A stretch of DNA of 64,000 nucleotides. Origin: Paenibacillus sp. V4I7. GTDB lineage: Bacteria > Bacillota > Bacilli > Paenibacillales > NBRC-103111. Below are positions 31,993-40,893 of the stretch, piece after piece (position 1 is the first letter of the stretch; the number at the start of each line of letters is the position of its first letter). The DNA lies in the NCBI RefSeq assembly GCF_030817275.1, contig NZ_JAUSZD010000002.1, positions 3,348,001 through 3,412,000 on the forward strand, written 5' to 3'. The notes below the pieces were generated by a model. It ran no database searches, was not told where the DNA came from, and worked only from the letters and a program-made list of their open reading frames with translations. The position numbers were made by a program, and so were the translations under genes.

Positions 31993-33228
31993 CTAGGTAG
32001 GATCAGCTGCATAATCGGGGTCCGTATTTTTTGTTTCTTTGCCAAAAAACAATAAAACAAGGGCTCCGATGACAATCGCTACGAAGAATACCATAAAAAT
32101 GGAAGTGATTGCTTTATCACTCGCCACTAGCAAACCTACAAGGTACGGACCAATGATACCGCCGATACGTCCGAAGGAAGCGGCAAGCCCAACACCCGTA
32201 GAGCGTACTTCAGTCGGATACAACTCAGGTGTGTAAGCATACATGGCTCCCCATGCACCAAGATTAAAAAAAGATAAGCTAATACCAGCTGCTATCAACA
32301 TCCCTTCCGTTTCAGCATTACTGAACCATAATGCGCTTGCTGCTGTCAGCAGCAAATAAGTGACAAGCACGAACTTGCGGCCGAATTTCTCAATGAAAAA
32401 AGCGGCGGTAAAATAACCTGGAAGCTGTGCTAACGTCATGATCAATACATATTGAAAGCTTTTCACGAGACCAAAACCCTTAAGAACCATGACGGTTGGC
32501 AGCCATAGAAACATTCCGTAATAGGAAAATACGACTGTGAACCACAAAATCCAAAGTGTTAACGTGGATCTGCGATATTGAGATGACCATACGGAAGCTA
32601 TACGTTCGCCGAATGACAATTTCCGGCTGCGCAGCTCTGTAAATCGAGGTGAATCTTGAATCGCTCGTCTGAGGTATAACGCATATAATGCCGGCAGCGC
32701 ACCGATAACAAAGGCTGCCCGCCAGCCGTAGGAAGGAATCACGAAGTAAGCAATAAGCGCCGCGACGATCCACCCGCACGCCCAGAAGCTTTCTAGCAGA
32801 ACGACAGCACGTCCCCTTTCATTAGCAGGAAACGACTCAGAAACAAGAGTTGACGCGACAGGAAGTTCTCCACCAAGTCCTATTCCAGTAATGAAACGCA
32901 AGACACATAGGATAACAAAGCTAGTAGCAAGAGCAGAGAGTCCACTAGCAGCGGAGAATATAATAAGCGTACAGAGCAATACCATACGACGTCCGTATCG
33001 GTCTGCAAGGGAGCCTGCTAATAAAGCCCCTACGGCCATTCCGATCGAATTAATGGCTGCCAACAGACCAATTTGCTGTGCACCTAATTTCCACTCGACT
33101 GCTAACGCAGCAACAATAAACGAGATAATTCCTACATCCATAGCGTCGAACAACCAACTAATACCTGTGCTGAAAAGCAACTTTCGTTTTGCCGGTTCAC
33201 TTAACAAACTTGTTTTATTTACATTCAA
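31993..33228 (-). CDS. MFS transporter, NiaP-like (sugar-porter type)
   Basis: A 411-residue transporter with about twelve spans. The loop motif GSLADRYGRRMVLL between spans 2 and 3, RFITGIGLGGELPVASTLVSESFPANERGR after span 4, and EKFGRKFVLVTYL and YTPELYPTEVRSTGVGLAASFGRIGG in the second half fit the NiaP/YceI branch, known for niacin uptake. No niacin operator was found. The start is TTG 33228, seven bases after AGGAGA; an ATG just upstream is out of frame. Monocistronic. Confidence 0.82.
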   Translation of the reverse strand: MNVNKTSLLSEPAKRKLLFSTGISWLFDAMDVGIISFIVAALAVEWKLGAQQIGLLAAINSIGMAVGALLAGSLADRYGRRMVLLCTLIIFSAASGLSALATSFVILCVLRFITGIGLGGELPVASTLVSESFPANERGRAVVLLESFWACGWIVAALIAYFVIPSYGWRAAFVIGALPALYALYLRRAIQDSPRFTELRSRKLSFGERIASVWSSQYRRSTLTLWILWFTVVFSYYGMFLWLPTVMVLKGFGLVKSFQYVLIMTLAQLPGYFTAAFFIEKFGRKFVLVTYLLLTAASALWFSNAETEGMLIAAGISLSFFNLGAWGAMYAYTPELYPTEVRSTGVGLAASFGRIGGIIGPYLVGLLVASDKAITSIFMVFFVAIVIGALVLLFFGKETKNTDPDYAADPT

Positions 33229-33400
33229 AACGCATTCTCCTAATCATATCATTAGCTTGCCTTATCCTATTTTGTGTTAAATTTCTGAAAAACACTCCCT
33301 CAGCAAACCAATAATCAAGCCTCAAGTTGATCACTCTTCCCATCGGATTAAATGTGACCGATCTAAACATAATATGGGTATCAACTATAGGAGGCCTATA

Positions 33401-34165
33401 ATGAAACATACTAAAAAATTACTTACCCTATTAAGCTGTATACTTGTTTTATCCGGGTGCGGTAAAGGGAATTTTGACCCTCAACAAATTGGAGTCTCAA
33501 CGCAACAAGGCGGTATGGATAGGCGGCTATTGGACCCTAAAATTACAAATCAAGACGTATTGCTTCAAAGGGGTGATGCCAACATCGAACTAGAAAAGCG
33601 CGGTTATCGCGCGCAAGATGCCGCTTCTTCCACGAATAGCACTATCAAAATTCTTGGAGGAACGCAAGGACTCGTTCAAGTTTGGCCCAATCCATCTATC
33701 CAGCCCAAAGAAGGTAATTATGCAGAGAATGTGATCTCACATGCGGCTATGTACTATGGAACTCCATACGAATTCAGTTCAGATCGATCTGACCCATCCA
33801 CATTTGACTGCTCCGACTTCACGCATTGGGTTTATCTTTCTTCTCTAGGGATGGATATCCCAAAAGATTCTCGAAGTCAAGCGACCTATGTTCAATCTTT
33901 TTCCAATCGGGCTTACACAACTATCGATCAAGCCCAGCGTGGAGATTTGCTCTTTTTCGTCAGTTATAAAGGGACAGATCCGAATTTATACACCGGGATG
34001 GATAAATCCATCGAAAACATTACACACGTGGGTATCTATTTGGGTAATGGAAAAATCATACATACTGCTTCAGCGGCCACAGGTGGCGTACGTATTGATG
34101 AAGTTGCCAATAATCATCTAACCTATCGCTTTGCCTTAGGTGGCTCGGTACTCGACACAAAATAG
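33401..34165 (+). CDS. NlpC/P60-family lipoprotein (peptidoglycan hydrolase)
   Basis: A 254-residue secreted lipoprotein with lipobox LSGC (C20). The catalytic domain starts near 105: NYAENVISHAAMYYGTPYEF, with catalytic C137 in FDCSDFTHWVYLS and H209 in ITHVGIYLGNGKIIHT. GDLLFF precedes the histidine as usual. It should cut D-Glu-diamino acid bonds in the wall. ATG 33401 has GGAGGCC; the frame extends a little upstream without ribosome site. A broken gene follows directly. Confidence 0.88.
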   Translation: MKHTKKLLTLLSCILVLSGCGKGNFDPQQIGVSTQQGGMDRRLLDPKITNQDVLLQRGDANIELEKRGYRAQDAASSTNSTIKILGGTQGLVQVWPNPSIQPKEGNYAENVISHAAMYYGTPYEFSSDRSDPSTFDCSDFTHWVYLSSLGMDIPKDSRSQATYVQSFSNRAYTTIDQAQRGDLLFFVSYKGTDPNLYTGMDKSIENITHVGIYLGNGKIIHTASAATGGVRIDEVANNHLTYRFALGGSVLDTK

Positions 34166-34168
34166 CCC

Positions 34169-34463
34169 TTAACTCCCACATATCTGATTGGCCTGGTTTC
34201 CATCCAAGATTCTATCTATGTTCCTAATGGAATGGACGAAACATTGTTTCATCCTGTGGAACCGATTGCTCCCAAAGGTGAGCGAGTTAGGATTTTGTTG
34301 GAAGGTTCCATGGAAAGGAATGGCTGATGCCATTGCAGCAGTGAAAGACTTGACTGTGAGGTATGGTAAGTCTCTAGAAGCAGACAATTGCAGCCAAAAT
34401 GGAGGTGTGATCACTTTTTTCCCTCTAGGTAACATTGCAGCGGCACAAGCAGCAGTAAAATGA
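34169..34463 (+). pseudogene. Frameshifted, startless gene remnant of unknown family
   Basis: Two adjacent frames look like one protein: LIGLVSIQDSIYVPNGMDE through VRILLEGSME in the frame of the preceding lipoprotein stop, then GMADAIAAVKDLTVRYGKSLE through VITFFPLGNIAAAQAAV in the next frame. A one-base shift near 34314-34317 (run GGAAAGG) joins them as EGSME-GMADA. There is no start codon or ribosome site before the first part. The family was not recognised. Confidence 0.5.
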
Positions 34464-34490
34464 CCTTTGCTTTAACTAAGGCATAAAAAT

Positions 34491-34531
34491 ATCAAGAGAC
34501 GCGATCTTTTCTAAAGAACACGCCTCTTGAT
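34491..34531 (-). terminator. Terminator of the GyrI-like gene
   Basis: Minus-strand ATCAAGAG and CTCTTGAT pair, with inner GCG/CGC, followed by ATTTTT. Confidence 0.6.
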
Positions 34532-34535
34532 TTAA

Positions 34536-35012
34536 TTAATCTTTTATAGGTATTAATATTTCAACGTTTTCTTCCTCTACATTTTCCTCAAAGTAATAGA
34601 TTTCGATCGGACAAGATTGATCCAAAAACTTCTGTTGATATCCATTTTCTTTCATCCACTCAAATATTCTCGAGTACGCTTCACCTATTGTTTTGGTTGT
34701 ACAATTTATTTTGGCAAAATTAACGGCAGGGAGCTTAAAACCAATCATCCCTTCGGGTATTACAGTTAAATCATCCACTTCAAGGCAAGCAAAATAGGTA
34801 GCGAATATCCCATTGCACATATATGGCGAAAAGAGGATTTCCTGATCCTTCGCATTTGTGATCTCATGTCTTCTCTCAGCAAATTGACTTTGTATTTGTA
34901 GTGCTGCATCTGGGAACCCTTTTGGAAAATTGGCTGTAAGACTCTGACCAACTAATTGATACTCTCTTCGAAGAGTCTCACAGTGATATTTAATCATCGT
35001 TTTGTTTTCCAA
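34536..35012 (-). CDS. GyrI-like small-molecule-binding domain protein
   Basis: A 158-residue stand-alone effector-binding domain of the GyrI/AraC-C type: FATYFACLEVDDLTVIPEGMIGFKLPAVNFAKINCT, then a helix IGEAYSRIFEWMKENGYQQ and the end IEIYYFEENVEEENVEILIPI with the conserved acidic residue. Such proteins bind, and in some cases hydrolyse, small cationic or acylated compounds. The start is TTG 35012, nine bases after GAGAGGG; ATG 34997 is too far from it. It precedes no other gene. Confidence 0.75.
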   Translation of the reverse strand: MENKTMIKYHCETLRREYQLVGQSLTANFPKGFPDAALQIQSQFAERRHEITNAKDQEILFSPYMCNGIFATYFACLEVDDLTVIPEGMIGFKLPAVNFAKINCTTKTIGEAYSRIFEWMKENGYQQKFLDQSCPIEIYYFEENVEEENVEILIPIKD

Positions 35013-35035
35013 AGTAATCGTCCCTCTCTTATTGA

Positions 35036-35386
35036 CTATTTATTCTGTATTAAACCGATCCCATTCCCTACTGGATCCACTAAATAAGCAAGATAAAAAT
35101 CATCAAATTCCATCTTTCCTCTAACAACTTGTGCTCCGGACTCAACGGATTTCGTAAGTGCTTCATCTATGTTGTCAACTTCGATTTGAATTCTTATTCC
35201 GTGTGGAAAATCACTTGGTCCCTTTGAAATACCGCCATTAATGCCAGATTTATCATCATTTCCTGTTGTCACTGAGTGGTATCCCCAGTTAGGCTCTGCA
35301 ACTTTCCAGCCAAAAACAGATGAATAAAAACTTGCAGCTCGTTCCGGATCCTGACTATTCATTTCAAATAAGACAACACGGCCCAA
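35036..35386 (-). CDS. VOC-family protein (glyoxalase/bleomycin-resistance fold)
   Basis: A 116-residue single-module VOC protein. VVLFEMNSQDPERAASFYSSVFGWKV, RIQIEVDNIDEALTKSVESGAQVV and YLVDPVGNGIGLIQN give the fold. The usual first metal ligand histidine is replaced by Glu and the last Glu by Gly, so metal-dependent catalysis is doubtful; members of this kind bind small molecules. The start is TTG 35386 with GGAGG upstream. It lies 23 bp before the GyrI-like gene and may be co-transcribed with it. Confidence 0.75.
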   Translation of the reverse strand: MGRVVLFEMNSQDPERAASFYSSVFGWKVAEPNWGYHSVTTGNDDKSGINGGISKGPSDFPHGIRIQIEVDNIDEALTKSVESGAQVVRGKMEFDDFYLAYLVDPVGNGIGLIQNK

Positions 35387-35481
35387 ATGATTCAACCTCC
35401 ATAATTGGTATTTATACCCACCCCTATAATACCGAATATTTGTTCCCATGCAAATGAATTTATTTCTGAAATGAACAAAAG

Positions 35482-35512
35482 AAACCGCTCCTTGATGATC
35501 AAGGAGCGGTTT
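35482..35512 (-). terminator. Terminator of the MreB-like operon
   Basis: Perfect 13-bp stem AAACCGCTCCTTG / CAAGGAGCGGTTT with a 5-base loop, T-rich after it. Confidence 0.8.
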
Positions 35513-35519
35513 CTGGGTA

Positions 35520-35780
35520 TTAATTATAAGTAATCTTTAAACCTAATTCCAAGGCTCGGGCAAGCGCTCCCTCAGAAAATTTAGGTTTCTTATACTTTTC
35601 TTCAAACTCTTCTTTCGATAGCGGTGCCCAGATGAAATCTTTATTCTGATAGATCCACGTTTTAGTTCCCCAATCGACGTGAACCGTCCGGCTGGCAACC
35701 TTTTTAACGACGCCAATCTCGGTAATAACACCCGTTTTACCGAATATTTTGGCGCAGTATTTGTTAAGCATTTCGCTCAC
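35520..35780 (-). CDS. Small hypothetical protein in the MreB-like operon
   Basis: An 86-residue protein of unknown family. The first half, TGVITEIGVVKKVASRTVHVDWGTKTWIY, looks like a small SH3-like barrel; the second half, LSKEEFEEKYKKPKFSEGALARALELG, is helical. It starts 15 bp after the DUF1871-like gene and ends just before a strong terminator, so it is the last gene of a three-gene operon with mreB-like and DUF1871-like genes. Confidence 0.6.
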   Translation of the reverse strand: MSEMLNKYCAKIFGKTGVITEIGVVKKVASRTVHVDWGTKTWIYQNKDFIWAPLSKEEFEEKYKKPKFSEGALARALELGLKITYN

Positions 35781-35795
35781 AACAACACCCCATTT

Positions 35796-36176
35796 CTATA
35801 CGCCTGATCTTAGTGAATGTATGATACTTGAAGCTATTTCAATAGACTGTTCGTCTGCTTGAAATTCACCACGAAAGGAATCACCCAATATCTTATTAAT
35901 CGCCTTGCCCAGGGATAGTGCATCCAGATCATCTAGATGTTTAGTGATATAAATGGTTATCGTTCGCGTTTCACCATCATACTCATCATCCGGACAATCC
36001 ATCGCTAGAAGCTTAACGGGGTCCCATCTATCGATATGGTGTTTCACGACCTCCATAATTGGCGTAGGGTCATAAGGTAGGGATTCTAAATACTTATTCT
36101 CTTTCATGATTTCCTTTTTAATACTCCAAAGCATAACATTCATTTTCGTCTGATCAGATACTGCTCTAAATTTCAA
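35796..36176 (-). CDS. DUF1871-like protein
   Basis: A 126-residue protein. The core VVKHHIDRWDPVKLLAMDCPDDEYDGETRTITIYI matches the DUF1871 pattern of WDP followed by P-x-DEY. The start is TTG 36176 with AAAGGAGG eight bases upstream. It follows the MreB-like gene by 14 bp. Function unknown; the acidic DDEYDGE cluster is a possible interaction or metal site. Confidence 0.65.
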   Translation of the reverse strand: MKFRAVSDQTKMNVMLWSIKKEIMKENKYLESLPYDPTPIMEVVKHHIDRWDPVKLLAMDCPDDEYDGETRTITIYITKHLDDLDALSLGKAINKILGDSFRGEFQADEQSIEIASSIIHSLRSGV

Positions 36177-36190
36177 TAGAAAAGCCTCCT

Positions 36191-37234
36191 TTACAGGACG
36201 CTTTCTCGATCTTGTGTCACAATCTTTTCAGACCGCTCAATAATCGCCCCATTGAAGTTTATCATTTTCCCTGTACCATGAGCAATACATTCCATCGGGT
36301 GCTCAGCGAGATGAACCGGAACGCCTATGTCCTGCTGAAGCCGCTTATCCAATCCTTCCAGCAATGCGCCTCCACCACATAGCAGAATGCCCTGCTCCAT
36401 CACATCACCGGCAAGTTCCGGCGGGCATTTCTCCATCGCGAGTCGAACGCATTCCAGAATCGATTTCACAAAATCATCCATAATCTCGTAAATTTCCTGC
36501 GATGAAATCGATATCGTTCTTGGCAAGCCCTGCACGAGGTCACGCCCTCTTATATCCATCTTCACTTCTTTCACAGGCATCACAACGGCAGCGACGTTCT
36601 TCTTGATTTCCTCCGCAGTCCGTTCTCCAATGGCCATATTATAAGTTTTCTTTACATATTCGATAATATCCTGATCAATTGACATGCCTCCACGGCGAAC
36701 CGACTCACTTACGACAATTCCACCAAGAGAGATGATGGCTACTTGACTTGTCCCTCCGCCGATATCAAGAACCATGCTTCCAATTGGTTCTGCAACCGGT
36801 AGCCCGGCGCCCATAGCTGCAGCTAATGGCTCCTCGATGGTGATAGATCTTCTTGCTCCTTTATGTACAATCATTTCTTCAACGGCACGCTTCTGTACAT
36901 TCGTTATTCCACAAGGCACGGAGATCAGCACTTGGAAGCTGCGAAACCATTGATAACCTCTTTTTATTTTGCCTATAAAATATTTCAGCATCGCTAAGGT
37001 CATATCAAAATTGGCTATAACCCCATCTTTTAAAGGATAGATGACCTCCACATTAGCTGGAGTTCTTCCAATCATATCATAGGCTTCTTGGCCAAAAGCT
37101 TTAATTTCCCCTGTATCCGTTTGAATGGCGACAACAGACGGCTCTTGCAGAACAATCCCTTTTTTTTGTTGATAAATAAGTGTATTACAAGTGCCCAAAT
37201 CCACACCAAACAGTTCTTCTAATCTCTTTAACAT
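36191..37234 (-). CDS. MreB/Mbl-family actin-like protein
   Basis: A 347-residue bacterial actin. Phosphate-1 loop GVDLGTCNTLIY (about 10-21), the connecting motif VLISVPCGITNVQKRAVEE, IEEPLAAAMGAGLPV, phosphate-2 loop MVLDIGGGTSQVAII and the adenosine motif ILLCGGGALLEGLDKRL are all intact. MreB homologues organise wall synthesis along the long axis. The gene is away from mreCD and from typical mbl contexts, so it is probably an extra MreBH-like paralogue. ATG 37234 has GAAGGAG. It heads an operon with two small genes. Confidence 0.88.
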   Translation of the reverse strand: MLKRLEELFGVDLGTCNTLIYQQKKGIVLQEPSVVAIQTDTGEIKAFGQEAYDMIGRTPANVEVIYPLKDGVIANFDMTLAMLKYFIGKIKRGYQWFRSFQVLISVPCGITNVQKRAVEEMIVHKGARRSITIEEPLAAAMGAGLPVAEPIGSMVLDIGGGTSQVAIISLGGIVVSESVRRGGMSIDQDIIEYVKKTYNMAIGERTAEEIKKNVAAVVMPVKEVKMDIRGRDLVQGLPRTISISSQEIYEIMDDFVKSILECVRLAMEKCPPELAGDVMEQGILLCGGGALLEGLDKRLQQDIGVPVHLAEHPMECIAHGTGKMINFNGAIIERSEKIVTQDRESVL

Positions 37235-37361
37235 GACTCGCTCCTTCTCGCTGTTCAATAGACAATGCCCATAGTAGCGTGTATATTAGTTGATTTTGAC
37301 TTAACTGCATCTTCATACTTGTTCGCATAAAGCAGCCATTCTAGGGGGGTAACCCAAAAAA

Positions 37362-37388
37362 TGCCACCCACCATATAGGTGAGCGGCA
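37362..37388 (-). terminator. Terminator of the SLH/PrcB protein gene
   Basis: Minus-strand TGCCGCTCACC pairs with GGTGGGTGGCA with G-T pairs, followed by six T. Confidence 0.75.
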
Positions 37389-37406
37389 CTCTCAAGTAAG
37401 CTTAAT

Positions 37407-38312
37407 TTAGTTCACAGCTGCTGGTTCAGCTACTGCTTTAAAGGCTGAGGAAACGTAAGTTACGGCTTTTGCCTCAGTTATCACTTCAGCATACATTGTG
37501 TCTGGTTTTGGATCTTGCAGCGTATACGAAATCACTGCTTGACCGTTTTGGTCAAATCGAACATTTTGAATGGCAATACTGTAACCTGAATTCGGTTTTT
37601 GACCTCTTGATAAGGTAACCTTGTTCACATCGTCAGTTACTTTCTCCACAGTTACGGATACATCTTCTACAGGTGCCGGTTTTTGGATATGTGTTTCCAG
37701 GACGCGAATCGCATTATAGATCCAACCTGCGGCTTGGCCACGATTAAGTTCGGCTTTGGGATTAAACATACCTTCCTTGTCAAGTTCGGCAATTTTATAA
37801 AGCAACAAGCGTTGTAGCGCCCCTTGATATTCAGGTGTGATCTGAGCCTCATCTTTGATCGGGATAAACATTTTCACTAATGGGAAATCGCCCTTCTTTT
37901 CCAAAGCACGTACAAGCATTTCTCCAAATTGTTCACGAGTGATTGTAGCGTTCGGGTTTACATCCTTTGGAATATCCATACCGTTGTAGTGCGCTTTGAT
38001 AAAGGCATCCGCATACCAAGCATCATTAGGGATATTGGTAAAGATGTCCGAAGCTAATGGTTGTTTAATAAAGCGCATCGTATCTAAGTTCAAATTCATG
38101 CCTTTAACAATCATTTGAACGGTTTGTGCATAACTAATCTTTCCTTTGGGAACGAAATGATCCTTATCAATACCGCTCACGATCCCGCGTTCTTGTAGGG
38201 AAGCGATGGCTGCAGCTTGTCCTTCCTCTACATCCGTAAAAGCGAAGGCACTGCTAAAAGTCAAACTGCTAACCAAAGCTGTTGTTAAAGTTAAAGCCGC
38301 TATCTTTTTCAT
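37407..38312 (-). CDS. Secreted SLH-domain protein with C-terminal PrcB-like domain
   Basis: A 301-residue secreted protein. The signal peptide MKKIAALTLTTALVSSLTFSS ends near AFAF. Residues about 25-210 hold SLH-type repeats (FTDVEEGQAAAIASLQERGIVSG, DAWYADAFIKAHYNGMDIPKDVNPNATITREQFGEMLVRAL, FNPKAELNRGQAAGWIYNAI). The last 75 residues (VNKVTLSRGQKPNSGYSI to TEAKAVTYV) resemble the PrcB C-terminal domain linked to protease stability. The SLH repeats would anchor it to secondary wall polymers. Monocistronic. Confidence 0.85.
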   Translation of the reverse strand: MKKIAALTLTTALVSSLTFSSAFAFTDVEEGQAAAIASLQERGIVSGIDKDHFVPKGKISYAQTVQMIVKGMNLNLDTMRFIKQPLASDIFTNIPNDAWYADAFIKAHYNGMDIPKDVNPNATITREQFGEMLVRALEKKGDFPLVKMFIPIKDEAQITPEYQGALQRLLLYKIAELDKEGMFNPKAELNRGQAAGWIYNAIRVLETHIQKPAPVEDVSVTVEKVTDDVNKVTLSRGQKPNSGYSIAIQNVRFDQNGQAVISYTLQDPKPDTMYAEVITEAKAVTYVSSAFKAVAEPAAVN

Positions 38313-38406
38313 AGTTAATTCTCTCCTTTTAGTTGATTATCTTATTACAACCTCTTAACGTATCGTACGTGATAAATGTTTCAGTGAATTTAAAAAAAAA
38401 TAAAAA

Positions 38407-38425
38407 CCGAAGGATTCTCCCTCGG
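38407..38425 (-). terminator. Terminator of the Nudix gene
   Basis: Minus-strand CCGAGGG, AGAAT loop, CCTTCGG, followed by TTTTTATTTTTTTTT. Confidence 0.75.
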
Positions 38426-38479
38426 CTTACTGATCTTTTAAATAAAGTTCTAACTTGGTCTATGGCGTTAAATCCTTTG

Positions 38480-38887
38480 CTAGAATTCTATGTCAAAAGG
38501 CTGCGAATCCAATCTTAAACAATATTCAATGCGCTGCCGAAAATTCTTCCAAGTCACTAAATTTAACCCTTCCTCAATTGAAAAATATTTGGTTTCTAAG
38601 CTTTCGTTCGTTATTGTTAGTTCTCCACCAATTGGCTTCGCGAGAAATAATGTATTTACGATTGAGCTCTCTACATTCTGAAAAATCCCACAAAATCTGA
38701 TTATTTCAATATCAATTCCTGATTCTTCTTTGGTTTCTCTAATCGCTGCCCTTTGTAAGGATTCTCCTTCCTCCACTTGCCCTCCAGGCATTTCCCATCC
38801 TCTTCTTGGTCCCTTAATAAGTAATATTTCATTCTGCTCATTTATCACAATTGCAGCTGCCGAAACAATATGTTTTGGTGGATTCAT
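38480..38887 (-). CDS. Nudix hydrolase
   Basis: A 135-residue pyrophosphohydrolase. The Nudix box G-x5-E-x7-RE-x2-EE-x-G runs from GQVEEGESL to RETKEESGI (about 36-58), preceded by WEMPG. Substrate (nucleoside diphosphate derivative) is not readable. ATG has AAGGAGAAG. It starts 14 bp after the methyltransferase gene, so the two are probably co-transcribed. Confidence 0.88.
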   Translation of the reverse strand: MNPPKHIVSAAAIVINEQNEILLIKGPRRGWEMPGGQVEEGESLQRAAIRETKEESGIDIEIIRFCGIFQNVESSIVNTLFLAKPIGGELTITNESLETKYFSIEEGLNLVTWKNFRQRIEYCLRLDSQPFDIEF

Positions 38888-38901
38888 CTCTCTTCTCCTT
38901 C

Positions 38902-39612
38902 TTATTGGTTTTGAACGACATACGTTAAACAGTCACTCTTAAGCAGAATTTTGCGCCCATTTCTCTCTATATTGAATTGTAAAGGCTTTACAGTAGTTAA
39001 AATTATTTCCCATTCTTCATACGCCGTTGATAATAATTGTTTCGCATCCTCAGTTGTCAAATTAAGCTCCATAAATGGATCTAATTCTACTCCTGTTTCT
39101 ATATCTATTTCTTGAATGTTGGTGCTCATAATAACACAATTAATCCCGTTTTCTTTCGTTCCTCGTGCCATTCTCTCTAAGACTTGTATAAATTTGGGTA
39201 CTGATTCCACATGTTCTAAGGCAGAAACCGCAATGATATAATCAAATTGATTCTCTTCGATGATATAGTCTCCAATGTCTGATAGCTTTGGTTCTATGTA
39301 CGCACGAGCTCCATTCTGTTCACTATAATCTTCTAATTTCTTAAGTGCAGATTCAATTATATCAACACAAATGATTTTCCCCGCTTGGCGATCCTTCATT
39401 GACTCAGCAATTGGAATACTGTTTCTACCTACTCCACAACCTAGATCTAATACAGTTAAATTATCATTGGAATTAAAATAAGTTAGCGTATCCATCACTG
39501 TTTTTACTGGTTTCGATAACCATGATCCCTCTGCAAATAATTTGTAGTTATCATAACAAGCTTCATGATATTTTCGCTCTTCATTTCTAATTTTTTTGAT
39601 CCTATTATCCAT
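38902..39612 (-). CDS. Class I SAM-dependent methyltransferase
   Basis: A 236-residue protein with the SAM motif VLDLGCGVGRNSIPIAE, acidic D in IICVDIIESAL, and FDYIIAVSALEHVESVPKFIQVLERMARGTKENG as motifs II and III. It resembles tellurite-resistance/TehB-like and small-molecule methyltransferases. ATG 39612 has AGAGGA; an upstream GTG has no ribosome site. First gene of a two-gene unit with Nudix. Substrate unknown. Confidence 0.8.
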   Translation of the reverse strand: MDNRIKKIRNEERKYHEACYDNYKLFAEGSWLSKPVKTVMDTLTYFNSNDNLTVLDLGCGVGRNSIPIAESMKDRQAGKIICVDIIESALKKLEDYSEQNGARAYIEPKLSDIGDYIIEENQFDYIIAVSALEHVESVPKFIQVLERMARGTKENGINCVIMSTNIQEIDIETGVELDPFMELNLTTEDAKQLLSTAYEEWEIILTTVKPLQFNIERNGRKILLKSDCLTYVVQNQ

Positions 39613-39803
39613 TGTTGTTTTCCTCTTCTTCTTAGCTATCACTCTAAATTAGGAACCACGTTAAATTCATTAATTGTTTTGAAATAATTTCACATAAATA
39701 AACATTCCCTTTACATCCACATAACTCATAAGTAATTACTTTTTGTTAAAATAAAAGACTACACGTTCTTATCCAAAAACTATTAGAAGAAAGGAACTAC
39801 ATT

Positions 39804-40751
39804 ATGCCCCATAAACAATCTTACGAAGCTGTTATTAAACAAGAGTCTTCTTTACGTTATTGGGAAATTATGAAATCAACTGCCCGCTATGTGCTGTCTC
39901 GCACTATTATAAGACGATGGCGCACAGACCGAATTGTGCTTCCCGGTTCATCTCGTATTCTGTATGTCGATCCAACTGAAAATCGCGGAAGAATTTTGTA
40001 TATGACAGGTGGAATGACACAACCAAGGCTGAATCTGTTTTGGAAAACGGCGGTTGCCTCTTTCCGACCCACTTTGATCGTAGACGTAGGAGTAAACTAT
40101 GGCGAATGTCTCTTTTCTGTAACCTATCCTAAGAACAGCAAAGTGATAGGAATTGAAGCCAATCCTAATTTACAGCCGTATATTGAACGTTCTAAGAAAA
40201 TACATCCAAACCGCAAAAAAATTAACACCGTTTATGCTATGGCTTCTAATGAAGATAGTGAGAAGCAATCTTTCTTCATTAACAAATACTGGTCTGGACT
40301 TTCAACCGCAACTCTTGGCAATCCCAACGGATCGAAGCATTACCAACAACACGATATTCCAAGCATTACACTTGACTCTTTGCTTAGTCAGTATCCGCTG
40401 GAAAAAGAAAAGCTCTTGTTTAAAATCGATGTTGAAGGTCATGAAGAGAAGGTTATCCAAGGGATGCTGCAATCTATTAAAAATTGTCCTTATATGCTTG
40501 GATTTATTGAATTTGACAGTAAATATTTAGCCAAAAGTGATACAGAGGCGCATGTATTTTTAACTTATTTACAAGAGCATTTCAACCTTTATGTTTACTT
40601 GAACAATCAGGAACTGTACCACTTCGAGCAAATTTCTCTGGAAAAACTACAAATGTTATTCAAAAAGAAACATATTCACACGGATATCATCTTAGTCTCA
40701 CCAGGCGTGAAGATTCCAGAGATCTATTCGCAGATTATTCGATTGGATTAG
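39804..40751 (+). CDS. FkbM-family methyltransferase
   Basis: A 315-residue protein with the FkbM fold: LIVDVGVNYGECLFSVTYP as motif I, VIGIEANPNLQPYIERS, then ITLDSLLSQYPLEKEKLLFKIDVEGHEEKVIQGM, the family hallmark D-E-G-HE. FkbM enzymes O-methylate sugars or polyketides; the long N-terminal stretch before the domain is unusual but may help recognise a glycan. ATG has AAAGGA. It stands alone on the plus strand between minus-strand genes. Confidence 0.85.
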   Translation: MPHKQSYEAVIKQESSLRYWEIMKSTARYVLSRTIIRRWRTDRIVLPGSSRILYVDPTENRGRILYMTGGMTQPRLNLFWKTAVASFRPTLIVDVGVNYGECLFSVTYPKNSKVIGIEANPNLQPYIERSKKIHPNRKKINTVYAMASNEDSEKQSFFINKYWSGLSTATLGNPNGSKHYQQHDIPSITLDSLLSQYPLEKEKLLFKIDVEGHEEKVIQGMLQSIKNCPYMLGFIEFDSKYLAKSDTEAHVFLTYLQEHFNLYVYLNNQELYHFEQISLEKLQMLFKKKHIHTDIILVSPGVKIPEIYSQIIRLD

Positions 40752-40893
40752 AACAGTTTCTTAAATTAGTTAAATATGTGTTTGTAAAACTGGAAATTTG
40801 CTTAAATCAAATAATTTCTTTGTACACGCTATAACTGCCATTAATGTTCACTACTTTCTAATTGTACTTGTCCAAGATTTTTATCATCTTAAC

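Noticed and set aside
34169..34435. 88-residue minus-strand frame opposite the gene remnant
   Set aside because: The plus-strand frames look more protein-like (VRILLEGSME, VITFFPLGN); the minus frame has no ribosome site.
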